From contig NZ_CP032405.1 in assembly GCF_016806065.1 (NCBI RefSeq), forward strand, positions 4,058,001 through 4,122,000: a stretch of 64,000 nt of DNA, read 5' to 3'. Positions 30,523-38,688 of the stretch are shown piece by piece. A program made the translations under genes and the position numbers. Position 1 is the stretch's first letter; each line of letters starts with the position of its first letter. Below the pieces are notes generated by a model. The model did no database searches and was not told the DNA's origin. It worked only from the letters and a program-made list of their open reading frames with translations. Source of the DNA: Rhizobium rosettiformans (GTDB lineage Bacteria; Pseudomonadota; Alphaproteobacteria; Rhizobiales; Rhizobiaceae).

Positions 30523-30717
30523 ATGAAGCCAAAGGTCGAATACGATGCTGCAGCCAACGCTGCCTATATCCGTTTCTCCACCGAGGCGGTGCAGGAAACC
30601 GAAGAGGTCTCTGAAGGCGTAATGTTCGACTATGATCGCGATGGCCGAATCGTCGGCCTGGAAGTCCTGAACGCGCGTGCCAACCTGCCGGCGGCAGCAC
30701 TTGAAGATACCGCCTAG
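30523..30717 (+). CDS. DUF2283 protein
   Basis: A 64-residue protein of the DUF2283 family, with the typical start KPKVEYDAAANAAYIRFS and the segment GVMFDYDRDGRIVGLEVLNA. These small proteins often accompany DUF4258 partners in toxin-antitoxin-like pairs, but no partner gene is visible: the 70 bp upstream are non-coding and the next gene encodes a membrane protein. Function is unknown. Confidence 0.78.
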   Translation: MKPKVEYDAAANAAYIRFSTEAVQETEEVSEGVMFDYDRDGRIVGLEVLNARANLPAAALEDTA

Positions 30718-30860
30718 GCCGCACTCCGTTTCGCGCGACCACTAGCCCATTAAAGCCAAACACCGGCGCCGATTGACAGTCCCAGGTGGAAATCTGTTCC
30801 CCCTGCCTATGTTATGAGGATCGATCCTCACCGACCGGCAGACGAGACAGGTCAACCGTC

Positions 30861-31046
30861 ATGTTTCTCGATCTCAAGAATTATACGCCGCCGCCAGAGC
30901 CACCACCGAGCCGGGGGCCGGAGCCTCTGACGCCGCGCCAGCAGAAGGCGCTGGCCTGGATCGTCGGCTTGAACATCATCCTGCTGTTCATCGCACCCAT
31001 CGGCGGCGCAACGGTCATTTCGGGATTGCTGGAATTCTTCAACTGA
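30861..31046 (+). CDS. Small single-span membrane protein
   Basis: A 61-residue protein with a Pro-rich cytoplasmic N-terminus (NYTPPPEPPPSRGPEPLTP) and one membrane segment (about residues 34-55, ALAWIVGLNIILLFIAPIGG). The ATG at 30861 was chosen although its SD (CAGGTC) is weak; an upstream in-frame ATG would add 25 residues of unlikely composition. Small Pro-rich membrane proteins like this are common in Rhizobiaceae. No function is known. Confidence 0.6.
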   Translation: MFLDLKNYTPPPEPPPSRGPEPLTPRQQKALAWIVGLNIILLFIAPIGGATVISGLLEFFN

Positions 31047-31067
31047 CCAAGTCGAAACTCGGTGCCT

Positions 31068-31925
31068 TCAGGCCTGCCGCTTCTGCTTGGCGAGGATGGC
31101 AAAGGCGATGCCGCCAATGACGAAAGCGGCCGCCACGACAAAATGCAGGGTCAGCCGCTCATTGAGGAAGAGGATAGCCCCGAGCGCCGCAATCACCGGG
31201 ACGGAAAGCTGAATGAGCGCCGCCTGGAACGTGGTGAGCCCGCGCAGCGCCCTGTACCAGACGGAGTAGCCAAGCCCGGAGGCAACGATGCCAGAGCCGA
31301 GGGCCAGGAGCACGCCCGCAAGCGTCGCCGTCTCGTAAAGCAGCGCGAAAATCACAAGCGGCAGGCAGAAGAAGGAGGCCCGGACGAAATTGCCCGCCGT
31401 CTCGCCGATCGGATCTCGCGAGCCTCGACCGCGCAGCGTATAGACGGCCCAGGCGATGCCCGAGGCGATCATCAGCAAACTGCCGCCGAGATCCGGTCGC
31501 CCCACACCGGGCAGGATCAGATAGACGAAGGCCGCAAACGCGATCGCAAAGCCAATCATTTCCCGCAGGCTCGGCCGATCACCCTTGAAAAGTCCGAAGG
31601 CCAGCATGCTTGCCTGGACGGAGGAAAAGAGGATCAGCGCGCCGGTCGCAGCGCCAAGCGAAAGATAAGCTGCGGAGAATGCGATGGCATAGACGAAAAG
31701 AGCCGCAGCCGCCCACCAGTCCCCCGGCAGGCTTCTCTCGAGCGATGCAGACTGAAGCTGCCCGCGCCGCATCAGGCTGTAAAGGACCAGCGCCCCGGAG
31801 ACGATACGGACGGCGGTGTAGCCCGCAGCCTCGATCGACACGGTGCCGAGCGCTTCTCGCGCCAAGAGCGAATTGGCGGCGAAGGCCAGCATGGCGATGG
31901 CGGTCAGTACGAATGTCGAATGCAA
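31068..31925 (-). CDS. DMT superfamily (EamA) transporter
   Basis: A 285-residue inner-membrane protein with ten predicted membrane segments, made of two EamA repeats (about residues 8-130 and 140-280), typical of the drug/metabolite transporter superfamily. The best start appears to be TTG at 31925, which has GGGAGGGG 8 nt upstream and begins directly before the first membrane helix; an in-frame ATG at 32006 would add 27 hydrophilic residues. It probably exports a small metabolite; the substrate is unknown. Confidence 0.85.
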   Translation of the reverse strand: MHSTFVLTAIAMLAFAANSLLAREALGTVSIEAAGYTAVRIVSGALVLYSLMRRGQLQSASLERSLPGDWWAAAALFVYAIAFSAAYLSLGAATGALILFSSVQASMLAFGLFKGDRPSLREMIGFAIAFAAFVYLILPGVGRPDLGGSLLMIASGIAWAVYTLRGRGSRDPIGETAGNFVRASFFCLPLVIFALLYETATLAGVLLALGSGIVASGLGYSVWYRALRGLTTFQAALIQLSVPVIAALGAILFLNERLTLHFVVAAAFVIGGIAFAILAKQKRQA

Positions 31926-32038
31926 CTGAATTACCCCTCCCAAACCCTGCCGTGTCGCGAGACTATCCGGCCGGGTCTGCCACGTGTTAAACGCGAAGCC
32001 TCCCACCTTGGCAAGCTGTGATCGTTTGGAGGTTTTTG

Positions 32039-32497
32039 ATGGAAAAGCTGCACATTGTCACCGAACGGATCTTCGACGTTCAGGCCGAAACCCTCTTCGC
32101 CGCCTTTGCCGATCCGGCGACCCTTGCCCGCTGGTGGGGACCGCACGGCTTCACCAACGAGATCACCCATTTCGACTTTTCGCCCGGCGGTGACTGGCGC
32201 GTCACCATGACCAATTCCGACGGCACCGATTTTGCCAATCGCTGGACTTTTCAGGCGATCGAGCCGCCGTCCCGGATCCTGGCGCTCCACCATGAGCCGA
32301 TGCATGTCTTCACGCTCGAGGTGACCTTCGCCACCGAAGCCAAGGGAACACGCATGACCTGGCGTATGCAGTTTGACGACACGCCTGATAACCGCGAGAT
32401 CGAGCGCTTCATTGCTGTTGCCAACGAGCAGAATTTCGATCGGCTCGGGGCTGAGCTCGGCGCCCAGAGCCACCCATCGATTGATCAGTTGGCCTGA
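32039..32497 (+). CDS. SRPBCC/AHSA1 domain protein
   Basis: A 152-residue START-like (SRPBCC) protein of the AHSA1 group. The diagnostic N-terminal pattern is ERIFDVQAETLFAAFADPATLARWWGP, followed by FDFSPGGDWRVTMTNSDG and the C-terminal helix NREIERFIAVANEQNFDRLG. These proteins bind hydrophobic ligands in a deep cavity; no specific role can be given. The start at 32039 has GGAGG 6 nt upstream. It is divergent from the DMT transporter and lies just upstream of the MFS gene. Confidence 0.88.
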   Translation: MEKLHIVTERIFDVQAETLFAAFADPATLARWWGPHGFTNEITHFDFSPGGDWRVTMTNSDGTDFANRWTFQAIEPPSRILALHHEPMHVFTLEVTFATEAKGTRMTWRMQFDDTPDNREIERFIAVANEQNFDRLGAELGAQSHPSIDQLA

Positions 32498-32577
32498 CAG
32501 ATCCCATCAAAATTTGACATTTGTCGAAAGACATCGGCTGCGGCACTCTTCTTTGGTTTGAAGTGAGAGATTGCCCG

Positions 32578-34122
32578 ATGTCCGTCACTGTTGCCGATGG
32601 CGCCGCAAAGGCGACGCGCCGCGAGTGGATCGGCTTGCTGATCCTGTCCATTGCCTGCCTTATCTATTCGATGGACCTCTCGGTCCTCTTCCTCGCCATG
32701 CCGGCGATCGTCGCTGATCTGGATCCGTCGGCCACCCAACTGCTGTGGATCAACGACATCTATGGCTTCATGGTGGCCGGCTTCTTGGTGACCATGGGCA
32801 CGCTCGGCGACCGCATCGGCCGTCGCAAGGTGCTGCTGATCGGCGCCTTCTTCTTTGGCGCCGCTTCCGTCTTCGCCGCTTTTGCCAACACTGCCTCGAT
32901 GCTAATCGTCGCCCGCGCTTTGCTCGGCATTGCCGGTGCCACGATCGCGCCCTCGACGCTTTCGCTGGTGGTCAACCTCTTCCGCGACGAGCACGAGCGT
33001 AACCGCGCAATCAGCGTCTGGGGCACCGCCTTTGCGCTCGGCGGCCTGATCGGCCCGCTGATCGGAGGCCTGCTGCTGCAATATTTCCACTGGGGCTCTG
33101 TCTTCTTGATCAATGTTCCGATCATGGCAGCACTTCTCGCCAGCGCTCCTTTCCTGCTGCCCGAATACAAGGATGAAAATGCCGGGCGCCTCGATCTCTT
33201 CAGTGTCCTGCTCTCGCTCCTGACCGTGCTTCCGGTCGTCTATGGCTTCAAGAAGATGGCAGCCGAAGGCTTTGAACCGATCCAGCTCGTTCCCGTGCTC
33301 TTCGGCCTTGCCGTCGGCGCGATTTTCGTCAGGCGTCAGAAGGTGCTGGAGCATCCGATGATCGATCTTGCCTTGTTCAGGATCCCGGCGTTCACAGCCT
33401 CGCTGATGGTCAATCTCGCCGGCGTCTTCTTCATCTTCGGCATCTTCCTGTTCCAGAACCTCTTCCTGCAGCTGGTCATCGGCCTGACGCCGCTGAAGGC
33501 AGCCCTCTGGTCGATCCCTTCCTCGCTGGTCTTCACCGTCATGTCCTTCCAGGCATGGCGCGTAACCAACCGCCTCGGCCCCGTTCGAACGGTGCTGCTG
33601 GGACTGGTCGTCAATGCGCTTGGCACCGGCCTGATGGCGATCGCCGCCTGGCATTCGAGCCTTGTCGGTGTCCTCGGTGCAAGCATGATCATGGGCCTCG
33701 GCTTCGTCCCGGTGATCCTGACGACAACAGGCCTGATCGTCGGCACGGCACCGCCGGAGCGCGCAGGATCTGCTTCCGCCATCTCCGAAACCAGCGCCGA
33801 ATTCGGCGGCGCGCTCGGCGTTGCCGTCCTCGGCAGCCTTGGCACGCTCTTCTACCGTTTCGGGATGCAGGACGCCGACCTGACCGGCCTTTCCGGTAGC
33901 GACCAGACCTCCGTCACCTCGGCACTCGGCACCGCTCTGGAGGTCGCCTGCAACACCGGCAACGACGCCGCGCCGTGGATCGATCTGGCAAAGGCGAGCT
34001 ATGCGGGCGGCTTTGCCCTCTGCTGCGCACTGGCGACCCTGACCCTGCTGCTTCTCGCCGCCATCGCTGCGCGGGTTTATGCGCGCACCGAGCTGGACGA
34101 AAGCCGCATCGGCGGCCACTAA
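32578..34122 (+). CDS. MFS multidrug transporter, DHA2 (14-helix) family
   Basis: A 514-residue major facilitator with 14 predicted membrane segments. The first helix ends in SMDLSVLFLAMPAI, where an acidic residue is conserved in DHA2 exporters. Motif A is GTLGDRIGRRKVLLIG in the loop between helices 2 and 3, and motif C-like GTAFALGGLIGPLIGGLLL follows. Similar proteins (SmvA, QacA) expel cationic dyes and biocides. No membrane-fusion partner is encoded next to it, so it probably works alone. It is convergent with the UdgX gene. Confidence 0.88.
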   Translation: MSVTVADGAAKATRREWIGLLILSIACLIYSMDLSVLFLAMPAIVADLDPSATQLLWINDIYGFMVAGFLVTMGTLGDRIGRRKVLLIGAFFFGAASVFAAFANTASMLIVARALLGIAGATIAPSTLSLVVNLFRDEHERNRAISVWGTAFALGGLIGPLIGGLLLQYFHWGSVFLINVPIMAALLASAPFLLPEYKDENAGRLDLFSVLLSLLTVLPVVYGFKKMAAEGFEPIQLVPVLFGLAVGAIFVRRQKVLEHPMIDLALFRIPAFTASLMVNLAGVFFIFGIFLFQNLFLQLVIGLTPLKAALWSIPSSLVFTVMSFQAWRVTNRLGPVRTVLLGLVVNALGTGLMAIAAWHSSLVGVLGASMIMGLGFVPVILTTTGLIVGTAPPERAGSASAISETSAEFGGALGVAVLGSLGTLFYRFGMQDADLTGLSGSDQTSVTSALGTALEVACNTGNDAAPWIDLAKASYAGGFALCCALATLTLLLLAAIAARVYARTELDESRIGGH

Positions 34123-34131
34123 CGACGGAAA

Positions 34132-35592
34132 TCAGGACGCAGCCAGTGTCTCATGCAGCCGCTTGACGTCTGCAAGGTCCGATCGGAAGGCCGCAAGGCT
34201 TCGTGCCTTCAGATCCGGATCCGGCATCCTGAGGATCGCCGACGGATGCGTCGTCACGAGCAGCATGCGGTTGTCCTGCATCGGGATCGGCATGCCTCGC
34301 ACCTCGGCGATCGGCCGGCTTTCGCCCGTCAGGGACAGATAGGCGGTCGCCCCCAGCGCAACGACGATGCGCGGCCGGATGATCTCGATCTCCTTGGCCA
34401 CCCACCAGCGGCAATGCGCGACTTCTCCGGCATCGGGCCGCATATGGATACGTCGCTTGCCGCGCCGCTCGTATTTGAAATGTTTAACTGCATTTGTGAC
34501 GTAAACCTGCGACCGGTTGATCCCTGCCGCCGCCACGGCCTCATCGAAGACCTGGCCGGCCGGGCCGATGAATGGCTTGCCCGCCAGATCCTCGGTGTCG
34601 CCCGGCTGCTCGCCGACGAACATGATCTCCGAATCCTTCGGCCCCTCGCCGAACACCGTCTGTGTCGCATGGCAATGCAGAGGGCAACGCGTGCAACCGG
34701 CTGCCTCCTGGCGCACCCGTTCGAGCGGCGGCAGATCAACCGATGCCCCCTCGTCTTCTCGTCCCCGCCACTGCGCCTGCAGTCGCTCGTGAAAGGCCGG
34801 CGGCTGGCTTGCCTCGCGCGCTGCCATTTCCTGAACCCGCCGCTCGGCTCCCGCAATCAAGTCCGGAATGAGCGAGGCCTCCGGCATGTTCTTCCAGTAT
34901 TTCTTCGGCATTTCCGACTGCATGGCCCTGATCTTCACCCGCGCCGGATTGAAGATATTGGCGAAATAGGTCCGCCACAGCTCGTCGGTCTCGTCTTCCG
35001 CTTCAGGTCGGGCGGCTGGCTCGCGCGAGGTCTTCAACTCCTGCCCGTTCCAGGCGGCAGAGCCCTTTGGCGTCGCGATCAGCCAGTCCATATCGGTGAA
35101 GCGCCGCTGGAAGAAGCCGGCGGTGCGCGCGACGATGAAATGCTCCGGCTCGAACCAGGCCACGAAGCGCCGCCGTTTCGCCTGGACAGCTTCCACCTCG
35201 CGGAACCGCACGAATGCCTTCATCTTGTGGCTGTCGCGCCGGACATTCTTGATCAGGCGAACGAGGTCGGCGACATCGGGATCCGATCGCACCTGCAGCA
35301 GCGCCCTTTCCGCCTGCAGCCGCCAAAGGATGCGATAGAGAAGTGGAAATCGATCCGGATCCGAATGGCAGATCGCCGCCTCCGCCGCCTCGATGAAGCC
35401 CTTCGGCACGACGGTCCCGGAGGGTGCCTCGACAGGAGTTTTCTCTGGAAGCAACGCGCCGAACAGATCGCCCCCCTCGCCCGAAAGCTGCCAGCGAACC
35501 TGATCGGGTGTCACCCGACCAGCCAGGAGCGAACGTGCAGCATCGCGCCACTCGTCGAACGCTCCTCGCCCTTCGAGCGTCACGGTTCGCAT
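34132..35592 (-). CDS. DUF4130 (TIGR03915) - UdgX uracil-DNA glycosylase fusion
   Basis: A 486-residue two-part protein. Residues 1-about 260 match the DUF4130/TIGR03915 family (DPDRFPLLYRILWRLQ at 78-93, then VRRDSHKMKAFVRFREVE and FNPARVKIRAMQSEMPKKYW). Residues about 285-486 are a UdgX-type uracil-DNA glycosylase: CTRC (300-303), GEQPGDTEDLAGKPFIGPAG (327-346), then the diagnostic KRRIH loop (379-383) and THPSAILR (448-455). In mycobacterial UdgX this histidine becomes covalently linked to the abasic site after uracil removal. The cysteines (C300, C303, C394 among others) fit a 4Fe-4S cluster. It overlaps the radical SAM gene by 1 nt and should be made with it. Confidence 0.88.
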   Translation of the reverse strand: MRTVTLEGRGAFDEWRDAARSLLAGRVTPDQVRWQLSGEGGDLFGALLPEKTPVEAPSGTVVPKGFIEAAEAAICHSDPDRFPLLYRILWRLQAERALLQVRSDPDVADLVRLIKNVRRDSHKMKAFVRFREVEAVQAKRRRFVAWFEPEHFIVARTAGFFQRRFTDMDWLIATPKGSAAWNGQELKTSREPAARPEAEDETDELWRTYFANIFNPARVKIRAMQSEMPKKYWKNMPEASLIPDLIAGAERRVQEMAAREASQPPAFHERLQAQWRGREDEGASVDLPPLERVRQEAAGCTRCPLHCHATQTVFGEGPKDSEIMFVGEQPGDTEDLAGKPFIGPAGQVFDEAVAAAGINRSQVYVTNAVKHFKYERRGKRRIHMRPDAGEVAHCRWWVAKEIEIIRPRIVVALGATAYLSLTGESRPIAEVRGMPIPMQDNRMLLVTTHPSAILRMPDPDLKARSLAAFRSDLADVKRLHETLAAS

Positions 35593-36821
35593 CAGAAGAG
35601 CGACAGCTGCTCGGCCGGCGGCGCAAACACCGCCCGCAGATCGGTCCGATCAAGGCTGCGATTGGGCGACCATCCCTCGGCGACGATGAAGGACCGTACC
35701 TTCTTCAGCGACACACCGAGACGCGTCAGGTCCTCAAGCCGCACGCGCCGGTGACGGCGGGCCGAGAGCAAGCCGTTCACAGTCTTCGTCCCGAAGCCCG
35801 GTACGCGCAGCAGCGTCTCCCGATCCGCCTTGTTGACATCAACCGGAAACCGATCGCGGTTCGCCAGCGCCCAGGCAAGCTTCGGATCCAGCTCCAGATC
35901 AAGCATGCCGCCCTGCCCGATCGACGAAATCTCCTCGACCGAGAAACCATAGAAGCGGTAAAGCCAGTCCGCCTGATAGAGTCGATGCTCGCGCATCAGG
36001 GGCGGCTTGATCAGCGGCAGGTTTTTCGAGCTGTCGGGGATCGGACTGAAGGCGGAATAGTAGACACGCTTCAACCCATAACTGCTGTAAAGCCGTGCGC
36101 TCGAGCCGAGGATCGTCGCGTCATTGGCGCCGTCGGCACCGACGATCATCTGGGTGCTTTGCCCGCCGGGCACGAACCTCTTGCGCCGTCCGGTGTGCGT
36201 CGGTTCGCGCGCCTCGTCGATCTTCAGCCTCAGATCCGCCATCGAGCGGCGGATGTTGACCGGACGCTTTTCGGGCGCATAGCGCTCCAGCCCGTGATCG
36301 GTCGGCAGCTCGATATTGATCGACAGGCGATCGGCATAAAGCCCCGCCTCCTCGACCAGATGCGCGGATGCCTCAGGGATGGTCTTCAGATGGATGTAGC
36401 CGCGAAAATCGTGCTTGGTGCGCAGGTCCCTGGCGATCTTCACCATCTCGGCCATGGTATCATCCGAGGATTTGATGATCCCGGAGGAGAGAAACAGCCC
36501 CTCGATGTAATTGCGACGGTAGAATTCGATCGTCAGCCAGACGACCTCGTCCGGCGTGAACCGCGCCCGCTCGACATTGCTCGAGGAACGATTGATGCAA
36601 TAGGCACAGTCGTAGATGCAGAAATTGGTGAGCAGGATCTTCAGGAGCGAGATACAGCGTCCATCCGGCGCATAGGCATGGCAGATGCCCGAGCCCTCCG
36701 TGGAGCCGAGCCCGCCCGATGCCGACGAGTCGCGCTTCGTCGTCCCGCTCGATGCGCAGGAGGCATCATATTTGGCAGCGTCGGACAGGATGGCGAGACG
36801 TTCTTTGAGCGACTTCTTCAT
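35592..36821 (-). CDS. Putative DNA modification/repair radical SAM protein
   Basis: A 409-residue radical SAM enzyme of the TIGR03916 group. The cluster-binding motif is C68-x3-C72-x2-C75 (NFCIYDCAYCINR). A core barrel follows, and a C-terminal helix-hairpin-helix (DVNKADRETLLRVPGFGTKT, about 328-347) suggests DNA binding. The family is always found with the DUF4130/UdgX partner, encoded here immediately downstream with a 1-nt overlap (TGATG). The chemistry is unknown; repair or modification of DNA bases is the usual inference. Only 6 nt separate the start codon from a LexA-type box, so the leader must be very short. Confidence 0.88.
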   Translation of the reverse strand: MKKSLKERLAILSDAAKYDASCASSGTTKRDSSASGGLGSTEGSGICHAYAPDGRCISLLKILLTNFCIYDCAYCINRSSSNVERARFTPDEVVWLTIEFYRRNYIEGLFLSSGIIKSSDDTMAEMVKIARDLRTKHDFRGYIHLKTIPEASAHLVEEAGLYADRLSINIELPTDHGLERYAPEKRPVNIRRSMADLRLKIDEAREPTHTGRRKRFVPGGQSTQMIVGADGANDATILGSSARLYSSYGLKRVYYSAFSPIPDSSKNLPLIKPPLMREHRLYQADWLYRFYGFSVEEISSIGQGGMLDLELDPKLAWALANRDRFPVDVNKADRETLLRVPGFGTKTVNGLLSARRHRRVRLEDLTRLGVSLKKVRSFIVAEGWSPNRSLDRTDLRAVFAPPAEQLSLF

Positions 36822-36827
36822 AAGAAT

Positions 36828-36842
36828 GTTCTCTATATGTTC
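36828..36842. promoter_or_regulatory. LexA (SOS) box upstream of the radical SAM-UdgX operon
   Basis: GTTC-TCTATAT-GTTC is a perfect match to the alphaproteobacterial LexA site GTTC-N7-GTTC. It lies 7 bp upstream of the radical SAM start codon. Its spacer contains a minus-strand TATAGA that could be the -10 element, with a CTTGACC -35 candidate near 36853-36859. LexA bound here would block this promoter directly. The greA start is 247 bp away on the other side and less likely to be affected. Confidence 0.7.
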
Positions 36843-36984
36843 TCATGACAATGGTCAAGAATACCACCTGCGACATTGCGTCCGCCTATCGTTCTTCACT
36901 CTGATTTTACTACGCTTTTTCAGTCTCGGACAGGCTTTCGGAGCCGCTCGACGAAAACTCTGGAAATTGCGCGAAGCATTCTGC

Positions 36985-37050
36985 TATAGTCCCTATCAAT
37001 GTGATTTGTGACTGGTTCCGCAGCTTTGCTTCGGAACCTGTTTTCTTTTG
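36985..37050 (+). promoter_or_regulatory. greA -10 element and leader with terminator-like hairpin
   Basis: A TATAGT at 36985-36990 is the best -10 for greA, giving a leader of about 92 nt; the -35 is poor. Within this leader GGTTCCG (37014-37020) pairs with CGGAACC (37032-37038), and TGTTTTCTTTTG follows. That is the form of an intrinsic terminator, but it ends about 40 nt before the greA start codon. In E. coli greA a leader terminator produces the short GraL RNAs, so an analogous attenuator is plausible. Confidence 0.55.
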
Positions 37051-37088
37051 TGCCCGCGCTCGCGGCCATGAAGACGAAGGAAGAGGAA

Positions 37089-37565
37089 ATGGTAGACAAG
37101 GTACCGATGACGCAGAACGGTTTCGAGAAGCTCAGCGAAGAGCTGCGCTGGCGTCAGCAGGAAGAGCGTCCGCGCATCATCGAGGCAATTGCCGAGGCGC
37201 GCGCTCATGGCGACCTTTCCGAAAATGCGGAATATCACGCAGCCAAGGAAGCGCAGAGCCACAACGAGGGTCGTGTTGGCGAACTCGAGGATCTGATCGC
37301 GCGCGCCGAGGTCATCGATCTCTCGAAAATGTCCGGTTCGAAGATCAAGTTCGGCGCCACCGTCAAGCTGGTCGATGAAGACACCGAGGAAGAGAAGACC
37401 TACCAGATCGTCGGCGACCAGGAAGCCGACGTGAAAGCCGGACGTATCTCGATCTCCTCGCCGATCGCACGCGCTCTGATCGGCAAGGAAGTCGGCGACA
37501 ACATCGAAGTTGTCGCCCCAGGCGGCTCGAAGGCCTACGAGATCCTCGCGGTCAAGTGGGGCTGA
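37089..37565 (+). CDS. greA: Transcription elongation factor GreA
   Basis: A 158-residue GreA that rescues backtracked RNA polymerase by stimulating transcript cleavage. The N-terminal coiled coil runs to about residue 77 and has the acidic tip ([20 protein letters not shown], about 42-61, with D and E at the catalytic position). The C-terminal FKBP-like domain includes [14 protein letters not shown]. The start at 37089 follows AGGAAGAGGAA; an in-frame ATG at 37008 would put the leader hairpin in the coding region and adds residues not seen in GreA. It heads the LPS-core gene block. Confidence 0.97.
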   Translation: MVDKVPMTQNGFEKLSEELRWRQQEERPRIIEAIAEARAHGDLSENAEYHAAKEAQSHNEGRVGELEDLIARAEVIDLSKMSGSKIKFGATVKLVDEDTEEEKTYQIVGDQEADVKAGRISISSPIARALIGKEVGDNIEVVAPGGSKAYEILAVKWG

Positions 37566-37587
37566 TCCAGTCCGGAAGGGCCCCTCT

Positions 37588-38685
37588 GTGGCGCATTCTC
37601 TCGACGACATCACGGTGATTGCGCCGCATTTCAAGCGGCGCCTCTCCGGTGTGACCTCGACCGTCATCCAGCTCGTGCCGGAACAGAAGCGCCAGGGTCT
37701 CGGCATCCTGACGCTCGGCCCAGGCCTTCCCGGTCATCTGCCCAGCATGCGCTGGGCCGAGCTGCCCGGCCTCTGGAAGAGGCCGAAAGCCGCCCCTGCA
37801 CGCGTCTGGCATGCCCGCCGCAACAACGAAATGCTGGCGGGCCTGATCCTGCGCGATCTCTTCCGCATGCCGCTGAAACTGCTTTTCACGTCTGCGGCCC
37901 AAAGACATCACAGCCGCTACACCCGCTGGCTCATCTCGAAGATGGACGGCGTGGTAGCGACGAATGGGAAGTCCGGCTCCTTTCTCAAGGTCCCGCATCG
38001 TGTCATCCGCCACGGCGTGGACTTGCAGCTTTTTCATCCCTCCGACGAGATCGACACGAGCCTCCCGGAAGATTTGAAGGGTCGGCATTTCGTCGGCTGC
38101 TTCGGCCGGGTCCGCCATCAAAAGGGCACGGATCTCTTCGTCCGGGCGATGATCGAACTCCTCCCGGATAATCCCGAATGGACAGCTGTGATCTCCGGCC
38201 GGGTCACCGCCGAGCATACGGCCTTTGCAGACAAGCTGAAGGCCGACATCGCCGCCGCCGGGCTCACCGATCGCATCCGCTTCCTTGGCGAAGTCGATGA
38301 CATCAAGCCCTGGTATCGCCGCCTGACGCTTTATGTCGCCCCCTCGCGCAATGAGGGCTTCGGCCTCACGCCGCTCGAGGCCATGGCCTCCGGCACCGCC
38401 GTGGTCGCAAGCGACGCCGGCGCCTATGCAGAGATGATCGTCGAGGGCGAAACGGGTTCGGTCGTGCCGGCCGACGACTATGAACGCCTGCGCGACGCGA
38501 TCTCGACCTTTCTCGAGCCGCAAAAGGCCATGCAGGCCGGTCGGCGCGGACGCGCGCATGTCGAGGCGGCGTTCGGACTGGAACGGGAAGCGGACCAGTT
38601 GGCCGAAGTCTATGCGGGTCTGCTCGGCACTGCCCTGCCCAATGCGAGCGCAAGCTCCAAGCCTGCAACGTCCGGAACCGTTTGA
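37588..38685 (+). CDS. lpsB: LPS core glycosyltransferase, LpsB/LpcC type (GT4)
   Basis: A 365-residue GT-B fold glycosyltransferase of family 4. The N-terminal pattern APHFKRRLSGVTSTVIQL, then LGPGLPGHLPSMRW and WHARRNNEMLAGLILRD, is that of rhizobial LpsB/LpcC, the mannosyltransferase acting on the LPS inner core. The C-terminal nucleotide-sugar site is EGFGLTPLEAMASG. It starts with GTG at 37588 (GGAAGG upstream), 22 bp after greA, which is the S. meliloti gene order. A second glycosyltransferase follows 3 bp later. Function is inferred from family and synteny. Confidence 0.82.
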   Translation: MAHSLDDITVIAPHFKRRLSGVTSTVIQLVPEQKRQGLGILTLGPGLPGHLPSMRWAELPGLWKRPKAAPARVWHARRNNEMLAGLILRDLFRMPLKLLFTSAAQRHHSRYTRWLISKMDGVVATNGKSGSFLKVPHRVIRHGVDLQLFHPSDEIDTSLPEDLKGRHFVGCFGRVRHQKGTDLFVRAMIELLPDNPEWTAVISGRVTAEHTAFADKLKADIAAAGLTDRIRFLGEVDDIKPWYRRLTLYVAPSRNEGFGLTPLEAMASGTAVVASDAGAYAEMIVEGETGSVVPADDYERLRDAISTFLEPQKAMQAGRRGRAHVEAAFGLEREADQLAEVYAGLLGTALPNASASSKPATSGTV

Positions 38686-38688
38686 CCG

